Part shown: piece after piece, positions 1 through 11,345 of the stretch
Position numbering within the stretch: position 1 is the first letter of the stretch
How the letters are laid out: every line of letters begins with the position of its first letter
Origin: Lepus europaeus
Lineage: Eukaryota > Chordata > Mammalia > Lagomorpha > Leporidae
Assembly: GCF_033115175.1 (NCBI RefSeq)
Contig: NC_084844.1
Coordinates: 76,636,531-76,700,530 of the forward strand
DNA: 64,000 nt
Direction of reading: 5' to 3'
The notes under the pieces: model-generated
Database searches by the model: none
Told to the model about the DNA's origin: nothing
The model's input: the letters and a program-made list of their open reading frames with translations, nothing else
Made by a program: the position numbers and the translations under genes

Positions 1-374
1 AGCAAATTTGGGAGAACACCATTCAGCCCATAACCCCATGGGAATAAAAAAACAGTTTTTAATTTTTCTATTCCAGTGCCTCTGCCAGCCCTATTTTTTA
101 CTTTATAAGCTGTTTTCCTTATTCAACAATAGTCCTTCTTGATGGTTTTGCACTCGTAAGTTATGGGGGTTAGTTCAGATATTAGCAGATGCCCCAGGTG
201 ATGAAATACGAAGAAATATAATTTTCATTGGTAACAGAAATCCTATACTCTTAATTGATACATAAAAATTATCAATATTCCATATCAGAGTGCCAATTTC
301 AATTCTAGCTCTGCTGTACAGATCTAGTTTCCTGCTAATACATCTTGGGCACAACAGGTGATAGCACAGTGACT
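1..374. other. Unassigned AT-rich sequence
   Basis: No reading frame, RNA gene or recognisable repeat could be supported here. Composition is AT-rich and ordinary for mammalian intergenic DNA. Confidence 0.5.
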
Positions 375-560
375 GTGCCCCTGCCACTCACATGGGAAAT
401 GCTAATGGAGATCCTGTCTGCTGGCTTCAGCTTGCCCTAGCCTTTGATGCTGCAGGCATTTAAAGAGTGAACCAGCAGACGTAAGATTTCTTTCTCTCCC
501 TGTCTCTCCATCTCCCTTTCAAGTAAATGAAAAATAAGTAAATAAACATCTAAAAATATA
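375..560 (+). mobile_element. Old C-type SINE, 3' half
   Basis: The segment reads like the right half of the lagomorph C SINE: an ACATGGGA-like block, a GTGAACCAGCAGA block, a CT-rich tract with CTCTCCCTGTCTCTCC, and a TTTCAAGTAAATGAAAAATAAG tail. The tRNA-like left half is missing. Divergence suggests an old copy. Confidence 0.6.
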
Positions 561-1840
561 TTTGTGGATTGTCTTCTGATGTTTCAACACATATATCCAT
601 TACATAACATTCAAATCAGGGTAAAGACATCAATATCCTCAAACATTTAGCATTTTTAATCATGAAAATATTCAAAATCCTTTCTGTTTTACTTTTAGAA
701 AAGTGCACAGTATATTATCTATTCACTCCATTCTGCAGCAGAACACCAAAAATTTTTTATTCTATTTTACTGTAATTACTACCCACTGCCAGTAACCAAA
801 TTTCACCCATGCCTCCCTCTCTTCTACTCTCCTCTGTCTCTGATAACCACTATTTAACCACTATTCTAATTTTATTCTATTTTTAAATATGTATTTACTT
901 ATTTGCAAGGCAGAGTTACAGAAAGAGGCAGAGGCAGAGAGAGGCAGCGGTCCATCTGCTAGTTCACTCCTCAGATGGCTGCAAAGGCCAGAGCTGTGCC
1001 GTTCCAAAGCCAGGATTGAGAAGCTTCTTATGGGTCTCCCACACAGGTGCAAGGGCCAAGGCCTTGGGCCATCTTCCACTGCTTTCCCAGGCCATAGCAG
1101 GGAGCTGGATCAGAAGTGGAGTAGCCAGGACTCAAACTGGTACCCATATGGGATGCTGGCACTGCAAGTGGTGTCTACTGTGCTAGTTCCTACTTTCAAC
1201 TTTTAAATAAACTTTAGATTCCACATATGAGTGAGATCATATTGTAGTTGTCTTTCTGTGCTTGACCTATTTCACTTAACATTATGACCTACAGTTCCAT
1301 CCATGTTGTCACAGATAACAGTGCTGACTGGCAATCTATTGTATTTGTATGTATAAGCTACATTTTTTCACCCATTCATCACTTCATTGGCATTTAGGTT
1401 GTTTCCATTCTGTAGGATGTCTGTTTACTCTGTTGATTGTTTCCTTTGTGGCACTTCAGTTTAAGGAAGTCCTATTTGTATGTTTTTGCTTTTGTTTCTT
1501 GTGCATTTGCAGCCTGATTTTATAATAACCTTGCTATAATCTGTGTCTAATCATATCCTATGATTTCTTTTAGTAGTTTCATAGTTTCAAGTCTTGCATG
1601 TAGGCCTTTATGCATAGTGAAAGATAGTCTATTTCCATTCTTCTTCCTTTAGAAATCCAATTCTCCCTGCATCATTTATTGAGAACATGTCCCTTTCTCT
1701 AATGCATATTCTGAGCACCTTTGTCAAAGATCAGTTTCCTGTAGATGCGTGCGTTTACTTATAGGTCTTTATTGCATTCCATTGGCCTATTTATTTCTTT
1801 TTATTCTAATACCGTTCTGCAGCATATCTAATATATTTTT
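561..1840 (-). mobile_element. Old L1 remnant, antisense (3' part of ORF2 and 3'UTR)
   Basis: Read on the - strand, the parts flanking the SINE at 880-1199 match the end of mammalian L1 ORF2. On the + strand this shows as GAGTGAGATCATATTGTAG, TTCACTTAACATTATGACC and CAGTTCCATCCATGTTG at about 1228-1305, the complement of the usual L1 segment near the ORF2 end. Sequence at 1560-1830 continues upstream into ORF2. Many stops and indels make it a non-functional fossil. Confidence 0.65.
880..1199 (-). mobile_element. C-type SINE
   Basis: A diverged full-length C SINE in reverse orientation. The tail side is at the left (TTTATTTGCAAGGCAGAGTTACAG), followed by the GA-rich tract, CCACTGCTTTCCCAGGCCATAGCAGGGAGCTGGAT, and the tRNA-like end (CCCATATGGGATGCTGGCACTGC) at the right. 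It sits inside the old antisense L1. Confidence 0.8.
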
Positions 1841-3486
1841 CTTGCTTTGTTCTTTTTTAATATCAAGATTACAAAGCTGTGTTCTGCTCCTCCCTTGAAT
1901 TGTACTTAAAAGAATCCACTTTGAGAAGTTTCTCAGGCCTTCCTCTTTTGGCATTCCCTTCCTAACACTGTGGCAGGAGATTTCTGACTTCAATAAATAT
2001 ACTCTGAAGAGAAATTTACAAAATTGTGACCCATAGGCTACAGAATACAAATTTGCAATAAGTCAAAGTTAGAGAACATGGCAGACCCAAAAGAATGAAA
2101 GAACTGAATTGTAGTGATGCTTTTTATACTCTGAATTAAACTATGTCTGAAGTCAAAATTTTTCCCAATCTGTTTCATCAGTCAATATTAACCTTTTTGT
2201 CTTAACCATTTGAGTCTGTCCACCTGCCATTCTCAATAGAAATAATTTGAATTAGGATAAATGTCTTACATAGATGAAAGGGAAAAGTCAAACCAAGGAG
2301 TAGGTTGAAATATAAATTAGAAAAGTGTACTTATTTTTAATGTTGGCCTCATGCAGAGCTTTTGTGTTAAATTTCTAAAAGTCAAGATTGTATTATTATT
2401 TGAACATATGCCTACAAAATGTTGACTATGAACATACATTCTTGACCGAGATGGTACTGCCCAAAGTGGCAAAAATGATTTGTCTCAGGATTGAAAAATC
2501 TTACTGTGTTTATGTATTAACATAGACATGCATGCAATATATGAAGATATCTAGAACATATTGGTAGTATTAAAATTTAGTGAAGGGAAGGGAACAATTA
2601 GGGATGAAATTATACAATAAAGTTTTCAGTAGAGGACAATAATGGAATAAAGTTAAGGAGAAATTCAGAGAAATGCTTATGCAAACAAATGTCAGTGCTA
2701 TAAGCAGTATGAGGAATATACAAGTTATAACAAGGATCAAAGATAAATTATTTGTAATACTGAAGTCATAGATGATTAAATGAGGAATAAAATTATGTAA
2801 TAAAGTATACTGTACCTTATTCATAAAGCTAGGTGATCAAAGGGAAAAGGCACATCTAGTCACAGGGGCCTGTGTGAGTCAAAGCATGGAAGCATAATAC
2901 AGCCTGGCTCAGTATGTCTGCAGTTTAGGCTATGAATAGAGCAAGCAAGCATTATCAGAGAGAAACATCTAGTAAATAGTGGATTAAACAAAGAAAAAAT
3001 ATTTTTGTCTCTTCAGAATTCTGGAGAGTTTAGTTCAGTGGCTCAAGGATATCTAGGCTGGCATCTCTGAGATTTCTTTTGACTTTTCCTATGTTCCTCC
3101 CACTGCATCTTCATTGATTGTCTGCAATAACTCCAGACAACTATGATTAAGTCCAGAAGATGAAAAATCACACTTATTTTATTCATCTATCAGTGCTGAT
3201 AATGAAAATAAAATTTCACCCTGAAAACCATTTTCCACTGTACCCATTCTATCTGTTGAATAATCTGGGTATCTCAGGCAGTCCCCATTCTCAAGGAAGA
3301 CTGGAAATAGAGACCAAATGATTGTAATTACTTGTTTACATATTATGACACCTGAAGATAGGCATGTTGCTGCTGCAGTTTAACATCAGGGCTGTTAGAA
3401 AGAAATCGGCAGGAATAGTTAACTCTGGCCTCAGCCTATGTATATATAAATATAGATATATACTTTTAGGTTAAGAAACAAACTAT
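1841..3486. other. Unassigned AT-rich sequence
   Basis: About 1.6 kb with no supportable gene. Short open frames in it are low-complexity and show no motif. It may hold unrecognised ancient repeats. Confidence 0.5.
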
Positions 3487-3502
3487 AAAATATGAAATTA
3501 TT

Positions 3503-3838
3503 GGCTGGTGCCATGGCTTAATAGGCTAATCCTCTGCCTTGCGGCACCGGCACACCGGGTTCTAGTCCCGGTTGGGGCACTGGATTCTATCCCGGTTGCC
3601 CCTCTTCCAGGCCAGCTCTCTGCTATGGCCCAGGAAGGCAGTGGAGGATGGCCCAAGTGCTTGGGCCCTGCACTCACAAGGGAGACCAGGAGAAGCACCT
3701 GGCTCCTGGCTTCGGATCAGCTCAATGCACCGGCTGCCGTGGCCATTGGAGGGTGAACCAATGGCAAAAGGAAGACCTTTCTTTCTGTCTCTCTCTCTCT
3801 CACTATCCACTCTGCCTGTCAAAAAAAAAAGAAAGAAA
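3503..3838 (+). mobile_element. C-type SINE, young-looking, with TSD
   Basis: Starts GGCTGGTGCCATGGCTTAAT, has the B box GGGTTCTAGTCCCGG, CTCTTCCAGGCCAGCTCTCTGC, the GTGAACCAATGGCAAA block, a CT tract and a CTGCCTGTCAAAA tail. It is flanked by a direct repeat AAAATATGAAATTATT at 3487-3502 and 3839-3854. The perfect 16-bp duplication and good match to sister copies indicate L1-mediated insertion that is not very old. Confidence 0.93.
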
Positions 3839-3935
3839 AAAATATGAAATTATTATTTGGTTTCCTATAGTTAAGACTAGTCGACAAAATTCTGAAGTAA
3901 TTAAGAAAATTATTACAGATAACATTAATTCTTGG

Positions 3936-4172
3936 TAATTTTTTTAATTTGACAGGTAGAGTTATAGACAGTGAGAGAGAGAGAGAGGCAGAGAGAAAGA
4001 TCTTCTTTCCACTGATTCACTCCCCCAAATAGCCACTATGGCTGTCACTGCACCGATCTGAAGCCAGGAGCCCGGTGATTCCTCTTGGTCTCCCATGCAG
4101 ATGCAGGGGCCCAAGCACTTGAGCCATCCTCCACTGCCCTCCTGGGCCATAGCAGAGAGCTGGAGTGGAAGA
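3936..4172 (-). mobile_element. C-type SINE, 5'-truncated
   Basis: Begins with the reverse tail TTTTTTTAATTTGACAGG and reaches CCATAGCAGAGAGCTGGAGTGGAAG, where homology stops. The tRNA-like promoter half is absent, as expected for an incomplete reverse transcript. Confidence 0.8.
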
Positions 4173-4550
4173 GTTGCAAATTTAATATAGTAAAATGTCT
4201 TAGTTATATAACCAATAAAAACATATTATAATGCTTTTGTAAGATAGACCCCAATAAAATGATTAGCTGAGTAACAGAAGCAGACTGTTTTAGCAACTAA
4301 GCTGGTAACTAAATTTAATGTTTTAAGGTAATTGTACCACCAGATTTCATAGAAAATATGTAACAACATTAGTAAGACATAACAGTAGAGAAATACTAAT
4401 TATTTTTTCTGAAATCAATTTATATTCATCTTGATCATTGCTCAAGTTTTTGAAATTTTGGTAGTCAGTTGTTGAACATAGCTGTTATTTAAAATTAAAC
4501 TTTATATAAACTTAAAATTCAATAAAAACTACTGAAAATCTTAACTTCTG
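4173..4550. other. Unassigned AT-rich sequence
   Basis: No gene or clear repeat seen. Confidence 0.45.
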
Positions 4551-4885
4551 AGGCCAGCATTATGGTTCAGTTCCAGGTTAAGCCACTAGCTGCGATGTTG
4601 TCATCCCATATGAATGCTAGTTCATGTCCCAGCTGCTTCACTTCTGACCCAGCTCCCTACTAATGTGCCTGAGAAAGCAGCATAAGATGGCTTAAGTCCT
4701 TGGGCCCCTGACACAGGTGGGAGATCAGATAGATCTCCTGGCTCTTGGCCTCAACCAGACCAAGACCCAGCTTTTGCAACCCTCGGGGCAGTGAAACAGC
4801 AGATGGAGAATCTCTCTCTCTCCCTCTCTCTTTTTTTCTATCTCCCAATCTCTCTCTTTGCCTTTCAGATGAATAAGTCAAATGA
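4551..4885 (+). mobile_element. Old C-type SINE
   Basis: Diverged copy: AGGCCAGCATTATGGTTCAG start, CATATGAATGCTAGTTC, ACTTCTGACCCAGCTCCC, GAAAGCAG, and a long CT tract ending CCTTTCAGATGAATAAG. It belongs to the older subfamily that uses TCCACTTC-type wording rather than CTCTTCCAGGCC. Confidence 0.75.
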
Positions 4886-5780
4886 GTACAAAATGTTAGT
4901 CATACCATTACTCAGAAGCAATGAAAATCAAAATCATGGGTAATAGAAATCCATACATGACATGGAAGAAAGATCCTACCATGGGATTGAGATTATGAAA
5001 AAAAATCAAAGAAAATATTAGAAATGAAGAATTCAATATGTCAAATAAAAATACAGAGGAGAGCTTTAGCAACAGACTTGGTAAGGCAGAAGTAAGTATA
5101 TCTGAGCTAGAAGACAAATCTTTATAAACTTCTTAGAACAAAAAAATAAGAAATTTGAAAAATTTTAAAAATTATTTGAGATTTATAAGATACTATCAAA
5201 TGATCCAACATATGGGTGTTAGGAATTTCTGAAGGTGTTGAAAGAGAGAATGTATTGGAAGACATAAGCAAACAATAGGAATATTTAAGGAAAAATAGTA
5301 GAGTCAAGTCATTACTTATCAAAAGTAACCTTGAATGTAAATGGACTACATTCTCCAATGAAAAGATACAGACAAGCTGAATGGATTATAAAACAAGACC
5401 CATTTAATTGCTGCCTACGAAGAACATGCCTCAACAACAAAGATACACACACACTAAAAATGAAAGAATGGAAAAAATGGACCTAATAGCTACAGAAACT
5501 TTTAACCCTTAGTTGAAGACCACATATTCTTTTCATCAGTGCATGGAACTTTCACTAGGATATGCCATATAATAGCTCATAAAGCAAGTCCCAGCAAACT
5601 GAAAAAAAATTGGAAATCATACCATACATGTTTTCTGACCACAATGGAACAAAGCTGGAAATTAACAACTCAAGAATCTCTAGAACAAAAAGACCAAGCC
5701 ACAGAAGCATTCTTAGTATAGTATCTAAACCAGACAGAAGAACTCAGAAAACAAAGTGTTATTCTATAGGATAAACAATG
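4886..5780 (+). mobile_element. Old L1 remnant (ORF1 end to ORF2 start, deleted)
   Basis: Sequence around 5190-5260 is a decayed version of the L1 ORF1 segment encoding an N-x-RVLGVPEG-like motif. Around 5320-5440 it matches the ORF2 endonuclease start (AATGTAAATGGACTAC), and at 5525-5600 the later endonuclease block (GGAACTTTCACTAGGATATGCCATATAATAGC). The distances are much shorter than in L1-A, so large internal parts are missing. Confidence 0.7.
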
Positions 5781-5782
5781 TT

Positions 5783-6101
5783 TGCCGGTGCCTCGGCTCA
5801 CTAGGCTAATCCTCCACCTGCGGCACTGGCACCCCGGGTTCTAGTCCCAGTTGGAGTGCCGGTTCTGTCCCAGTTGCTCTTCTTCCAGTCCAGCTCTCTA
5901 CTGTGGCCTAGGAGTGCAGTGGAGGATGGCCCAGGTCCTTGGGCCCTGCACCTGCATGGGAGACCTGGAGAAAGCACCTGGCCCCTGGCTTCAGATTGGC
6001 ATAGTTCCAGCCATAGTGGCCATTTGGGGGGTGAACCAATGGAAGGAAGACCTTTCTCTCTGTGTCTCTCACTAACTCTATCTGTCAAATAAATAAAAAA
6101 A
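5783..6101 (+). mobile_element. C-type SINE
   Basis: GCCGGTGCCTCGGCTCACTAGGCTAATCCTCC start, GGGTTCTAGTCCCAG B box, the CCATTTGGGGGGTGAACCAATGG subfamily block, and a CTGTCAAATAAATAAAAAA tail. No convincing flanking duplication was found. Confidence 0.88.
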
Positions 6102-6549
6102 GTTCTTTCCTTTCTACTTTTAATAAAACATAATTTTGTTGTATAGCAGTGGACATAACACTTTAGCAGGATATCTTGGAGGTACTAAATAATATTGGAA
6201 ATCCACTGAAAGGACTGTACCTACTCCCCACCCCTCAAAAAAACTATGATCTTTACAAATAGACAATGTTTGACCTAAATGAATTCTATAATATTGATAA
6301 AATTAAGTCATTATATTACATCTTAAAAAGTAAATGATTTTATCTACATTCTTTCATTAAAAAGGGATTCTATTTATTATCCCTGGTAGGGAATAATTCA
6401 GGATGAATGTAGAATTTCTTATGTACATGTTAATACTCTGAATGTACACTACATAGTGCTAAGCACTTTCTCAGTGGACACTACAGAAATAAAGCTGCCT
6501 ACTGTTGACTTTATACCAGGCTATTATTAAAACATGCTTTAAAATATTT
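6102..6549. other. Unassigned AT-rich sequence
   Basis: No supportable gene or element. Confidence 0.45.
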
Positions 6550-6875
6550 CAGGGTCATGCATTTTGCATTGTAGTTAAAACACCACTTGGATGCCTATAT
6601 CTTAGATCCGAGTTCCTTGAGTTCAAGTCCCAGCTTCATTTTTAATACAGTATCCTGCTGACACACACCCTGACTGGCAGCAGATAGTGAATGAACTACT
6701 TGAGTTCCTGCCACCAACATGGCAGAACCAGATTGGGCTCAGACTCCTGGCTTTGGCCTCAGCCAGCCCACAGGCATTTCAAGATTGTAGCAGATGAATG
6801 ATATATCTGTCACTGTTTCTCTGTGTATGTCTGTTTGTCTTTCCAATAAACACATAACTAAATAAAAGTCTTTAA
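6550..6875 (+). mobile_element. Old C-type SINE
   Basis: Strongly diverged copy with recognisable order: a GAGTTCAAGTCCCAGCTTC B-box-like region, CTGGCTTTGGCCTCAGCCAG, a CTGTTTCTCTGTGTATGTCTG tract and a CTTTCCAATAAACACATAACTAAATAAAAG tail. Confidence 0.65.
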
Positions 6876-7124
6876 AATATATTCTGTTAGGAATTCAAAT
6901 TTGCTAGATGTACCCAAAAATTAAGTTCTATTTTTAATTAGAAAGGCAAAAACTTGAGATGTATTTTTGAACTACATTTGTGCCATGAAACAACACAGAC
7001 TAGAAAATCATAATCTTTGTTTCAACTGTGTAAAATATAGCATAATACAAATGGTCCAGATGATAATAGAATTGTTTTTCACCGGTTACAAACTACAGCT
7101 GAAGTCTCTGTGTATGTGTGTATG

Positions 7125-7288
7125 CTAGATGGGGTTCCTAGCTCCTTGCTTTGGAGTGGCCCAGCCCTGCCGTTGTGGTCATCTCAGGAGTGAAACAAGT
7201 GGATGATTTCTTTCTCTGTCTCTTCCTCTGCCTTTCTCTGTTGCTATGCCTTTCAGATAATTAAACAAATCTTTAAAAATAAATCCAT
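7125..7288 (+). mobile_element. Old C-type SINE fragment, 3' half
   Basis: Contains GGTTCCTAGCTCCTTGC, AGGAGTGAAACAAGTGGATG, a CT-rich tract and a GCCTTTCAGATAATTAAACAAATC tail. The left half is missing. Confidence 0.55.
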
Positions 7289-8618
7289 GAGCATATTAGT
7301 ATATTTTCAAATGTGTATCATTAAAAATTTCACTTAATAAATATTTCTCAGGCTAAATGATACAACACAAAATGGAAATTCTACCTAAAAAGGTTCTGTA
7401 ATCCAACTGGAAAAGGTTGTTTTATCAATTGTGGTACTGAGAATGAGCTAAGGTGCAGATTATTTTAAGTGCTGATGATTCCCTACAGTTTTAAATTTTC
7501 ACTAGAATATACAGGAGATGTGTTAGCAACATGTGGCTTAACTTTCCCCTGTAGGAAATAATATCAAAATAATTTGTAATAACAGGCCAACTTTTTGGTA
7601 GCTAACAGATAATTGGTATGTACTAGTTAGTAGTTATATCATAGTAAGAATAGAACCTTCAAAAATGGAATCATCAAGCATTCTCAATTCACATTCTTCT
7701 ATAGTTTTGTGTCTTAATCAGTTCTCAAGCCCAAATCATTGACTATAAGTTGACCACTGTGAGCTTCCAAATAATTTAAAAGAAGTTCGTATTTTACATC
7801 TCTATTTACCCAAATAGTAAACAAGGATATCATGAATAAAAGTTGTATAATTAAGATATGAAGCAATAATTTAAAAACCAATGTCCATGACTTTAGTATA
7901 AAATAAAATGGAACCTATGTATAAGTCATTTAATTTACTGTGTATATAATTAAAGTACTTTGAATAAAATTAAATAATACTAGCACATCGACAGAGAACT
8001 TAAAGCTAAAACTATTATAATAGACCACGGAAGTTACTAGAATGATACTTTCAAGGTCAGGATAATTCCTTTTATTATTGCAAGATAATTACCATATACC
8101 TTCAATCTTCCTTTAAATCTCAATTATCTCCTATACCAACCTGTATGGATAAGAATTATCACAAACTTCTACCTGAATTAAAAAAAATCTTGAAATTTAG
8201 AAGATTCTAAGAAGGAAGAGAATATTTCTATTGTTTCATGGATTTCTAATAGTTCCAATATATCAAAAAGATGTACTAGGGCAGAGAAAAATGCATTATT
8301 ACCCTGTCTCTCAAGTTAGACATTTTATCTTTTACAGGTGAATGATTATGGGATATCTACAAAATGCAATGCAAGACCTGACCAGATCAGAAACCTTGTA
8401 GTTTAATGTCACTTTTGCTAGATAAGAAAAAAATTCAGTCATTCCAGGTTATCTTACTCCAACTAAAAATACTGTGGAGGAGACTATGTAGATTTTAAAA
8501 TTATTTATGATCAAAATCATTTTACATTACCAACTTTTATCTAGGGTACAACTGAATTTTCATAAAACATATTTCAGTAATTGCTCTATAAATAAATTTT
8601 ATTTAATATTTGTATATA
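7289..8618. other. Unassigned AT-rich sequence
   Basis: About 1.3 kb with no open frame of interest, no RNA gene and no repeat that I recognise. Confidence 0.5.
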
Positions 8619-8619
8619 G

Positions 8620-8940
8620 TGAGGCTGACATTGTGCCATAATGGCTTAAAAGGCCATCTGACATGTTGGCATACCATATAGCAGCCAGTTTGTGTTCTGC
8701 CTGTTCCAGTTCCAATCCAGCTCCCTACTAATGTACCTGGAAATGATGCCTCAAGTGCTTCAGCCCCTGCCACCCATATGGGAGACCAGGACAAACTCAT
8801 GGCTCCTTGCTTCAGCCTGTCTGAAACCTGGCCATTGTAGTAATTTGAGGATTGAACCACTGAATGGAATATCTCTCAGGGTCTATTTCTGTCTCGCCTC
8901 TCTACAAGTCTGCTTTTGAAATCAATATTTTTAAAAAAGG
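8620..8940 (+). mobile_element. Old C-type SINE
   Basis: GAGGCTGACATTGTGCCATAATGGC start, TCCAGTTCCAATCCAGCTCCC, ACCCATATGGGAGACCAGGAC and a short CT tract. The tail is weak. Confidence 0.65.
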
Positions 8941-9043
8941 TATATGTAGTGTCACAATATTTTACATTGTTTATTCTTGTGTAGGTTCTTTCACAGTCAG
9001 ATGCCAATAGTTCCATAAGAGAGTCCACAGTAATGACTAACAC

Positions 9044-9332
9044 GGGGCCAGTGCCATGGCACACTTGGTCGATCGTCTGCCTGCAGCACTGGCATCCCAC
9101 ATGGGCACCGGGTTCTAGTCCAGGTTTCTCCTCTTCCCGTCTAGCTCTCTGCTGTGGCCTGGGAGGGCAGTGGAGAATGGCCCACATGGGAGACTGGGAG
9201 GAGGCTCCTGGCTTTGGATTGGCACAGTACCGGCCGTGGTGGCCATTTGGGGAGTGAACCAATGGATGGAAGACCTTTCTTTCTGTCTTTCTCACTGTCT
9301 ATAACTCTACCTGTCAAATAATTAAAAAAAGA
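9044..9332 (+). mobile_element. C-type SINE with TSD and internal deletion
   Basis: Starts GGGGCCAGTGCCATGGCACACTTGG and ends CTGTCAAATAATTAAAAAAAG. It lacks about 30 bp (the CAAGTGCTTGGGCCCTGCACC block) after GAATGGCCCA. It is flanked by AATGACTAACAC at 9032-9043 and 9333-9344, a perfect 12-bp target duplication. Confidence 0.9.
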
Positions 9333-9563
9333 AATGACTAACACAAAATATGCCAACAAACTGGAAAATCTAGAAGGGATGGATAGCTGTCTGGAAACAT
9401 ACCATCTACCCAAACTGAGACATAAGACATAGAAAATCTAAACAGACCAATAACCAAGATGAAGACTGAATCAGTAATAAAAATCCTTCCAACAAGAAAA
9501 GCCCAGCACCAAATGACTTCACTGTTCAATTCTACTAAACTTCTAAAGAACTAATTCTATTCT

Positions 9564-9881
9564 TTTTTTTAAAACTTTTTTTATTTGACAGATAGAGTTA
9601 TAGACAATGAGAGAGAGACAGAGAGAAAGGTCTTCCTTCCATTGGTTCACCCCCCAAATGTCCACTATGGCCGGCGCTGTGCCAATCTGAAGCCAGAAGC
9701 CTGGAGCCTCCTCCTGGGCTCCTATATGGGTGCAGGGCCCTAGCACTTGAGCCATTCTCCACTGCCTTCCCGGGCCACAGCAGAGAGCTGGACTGGAAGA
9801 GGAGCAACCGGGACTGGAACCTGGTGCCCATATGGGATGCTGGCGCTGCAGGCAGATGATTACCTAGTGAGCCACGGCGCC
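9564..9881 (-). mobile_element. C-type SINE with 18-bp TSD
   Basis: Reverse copy running from poly-T at the left to GTGAGCCACGGCGCC at the right. A perfect 18-bp duplication AAGAACTAATTCTATTCT lies at 9546-9563 and 9882-9899. It landed inside the old L1 ORF2 remnant. Confidence 0.94.
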
Positions 9882-10500
9882 AAGAACTAATTCTATTCTC
9901 CTCAAACTATTCAAAACAACTGAAAGGGAGGGAGTCCTCCCCAACTCCTTCTATAAGCTGGAATCATCATGATTGTAAGTAACTCAACAACAAAACAAAG
10001 AAACCAGTTAAGAAATGTGCAAAGGACTTTAACAGGCTTTTTGCAAAAGAGGAAATTCAAATGGCCAACAAATACATGAAAAAAATGCTCAGAATCACTA
10101 GTCATCGTGGAAATGTGAATTGAAAACCATAATGAGGTTTCCCTTCATTGCAGTTAGAAGGGAAATCACATAGAAATCAACAAAACATAAATGATGGTGA
10201 GGATGTTGGGAAAATGTTCCCTAATACACTATTTGTGGGAACATAAACTAGTATGGACATTGTGGAAGACACTATGGAGATTCCTCAGAATCTGAAAATA
10301 GACCCATCTATTCCACTTATGGGAATTTATCCAAATGAAATGAAATCAGCATATGGAAAAAGTTATCTGTGCCACTAAGTTTATTTCTGCTCAATTCAGA
10401 ATAACTTAGTTATGGAATCAACCAATGCCTGGATAAACAAATTATTATATGTAGACACAATGGAATACTATTCAGCAATAAAAAAGAATGAAATACTATC

Positions 10501-10806
10501 TTTTTTTTGACAGGCAGAGTGGACAGTGAGAGAGAGAGACAGTGCCGTTGGTTCACCCTCCAATACCCGCCGTGGCTGGCGCACCGAGCTGATCCGATGG
10601 CAGGAGCCAGGTGCTTCTCCTGGTCTCCCATGGGGTGCAGGGCCCAAGCACTTGGGCCATCCTCCACCGCACTCCCTGGCCACAGCAGAGAGCTGGCCTG
10701 GAAGAGGGGCAGCCAGGACAGAATCCGGCGCCCCGACCAGGACTAGAACCCGGTGTGCCGGCGCCACAAGGCAGAGGATTTAGCCTAATGAGCCGCAGCG
10801 CCGGCC
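10501..10806 (-). mobile_element. C-type SINE with TSD
   Basis: Starts TTTTTTTTGACAGGCAGAGTGGACAG and ends AGCCGCAGCGCCGGCC. The flanks are GAAATACTATC (10490-10500) and GAAATCCTATC (10807-10817), a duplication with one later mismatch. Confidence 0.9.
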
Positions 10807-10929
10807 GAAATCCTATCTTTTATGAAAGATTGGGAACCATTTTTTTATCACTTTTATTTTTAAGGATTTATTTATTTATTGCATGGAATTAAAGTAATCA
10901 CAGGATTTCTGGCATGATTTGCCCACCCT

Positions 10930-11345
10930 CAATCTCTAACCTTCAATGCCACTGAATTACTCTTTCTCAAAATGTAAATCTTATCCAGTCACATACAGCT
11001 TTACAATTCCATTAATAGCATTTAGAGTAAAATGCAAAATCCTGAGTTTGGCATACAAGATCCTCTAATATCTTACTCTTTCTAATCTATCCCCTATTTT
11101 CATAGACCTATGTGACTTGAGCTATGCTGAACTGTATGTACATGAATTGTGTACTTCATTCTGCTGTCCGTAGGCATAGGACTATATGGCCCACTTTGCA
11201 CAGTGTGTTCATCTATTTCTTAGTGAATTTCATTTCATTCTTAAAGACCAGTCAAGATATCACTTTCTTCTAAGAAGCCTTTCCTGATCTGAGACTAGTT
11301 GGAGTACTTATCACAATATACCATAATTTTTGAAGCCTCCAAGAG
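10930..11345 (+). mobile_element. Probable L2 fragment
   Basis: The string GTAAAATGCAAAATCCTGAG, then TGGCATACAAGATCCTCTAAT, and later GTCAAGATATCAC and AAGAAGCCTTTCCTGATCTGAG follow the order of the ancient mammalian L2 3' region (recalled from general knowledge, not aligned). It is strongly diverged. Confidence 0.5.

Larger units (their letters stand above)
9345..10850 (+). mobile_element. Old L1 ORF2 remnant with internal deletion
   Basis: Segments outside the two SINEs follow the ORF2 order of L1-A: CTAAACAGACCAATAACC, ACAAGAAAAGCCCAGCACC and CTTCTATAAGCTGGAATC, then directly the C-terminal region (AAATTCAAATGGCCAACAAATACATG, GGAATTTATCCAAATGAAATG, GGAATACTATTCAGCAATAAAAAAGAATG). More than 2 kb of the reverse-transcriptase region is lost at about 9965-9985. 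Non-coding fossil. Confidence 0.72.

Noticed and set aside
3503..3838. tRNA gene suggested by A- and B-box-like sequence
   Set aside because: The B box belongs to a tRNA-derived SINE. The cloverleaf is not maintained and the sequence continues into the SINE body and tail, here and in all other copies.
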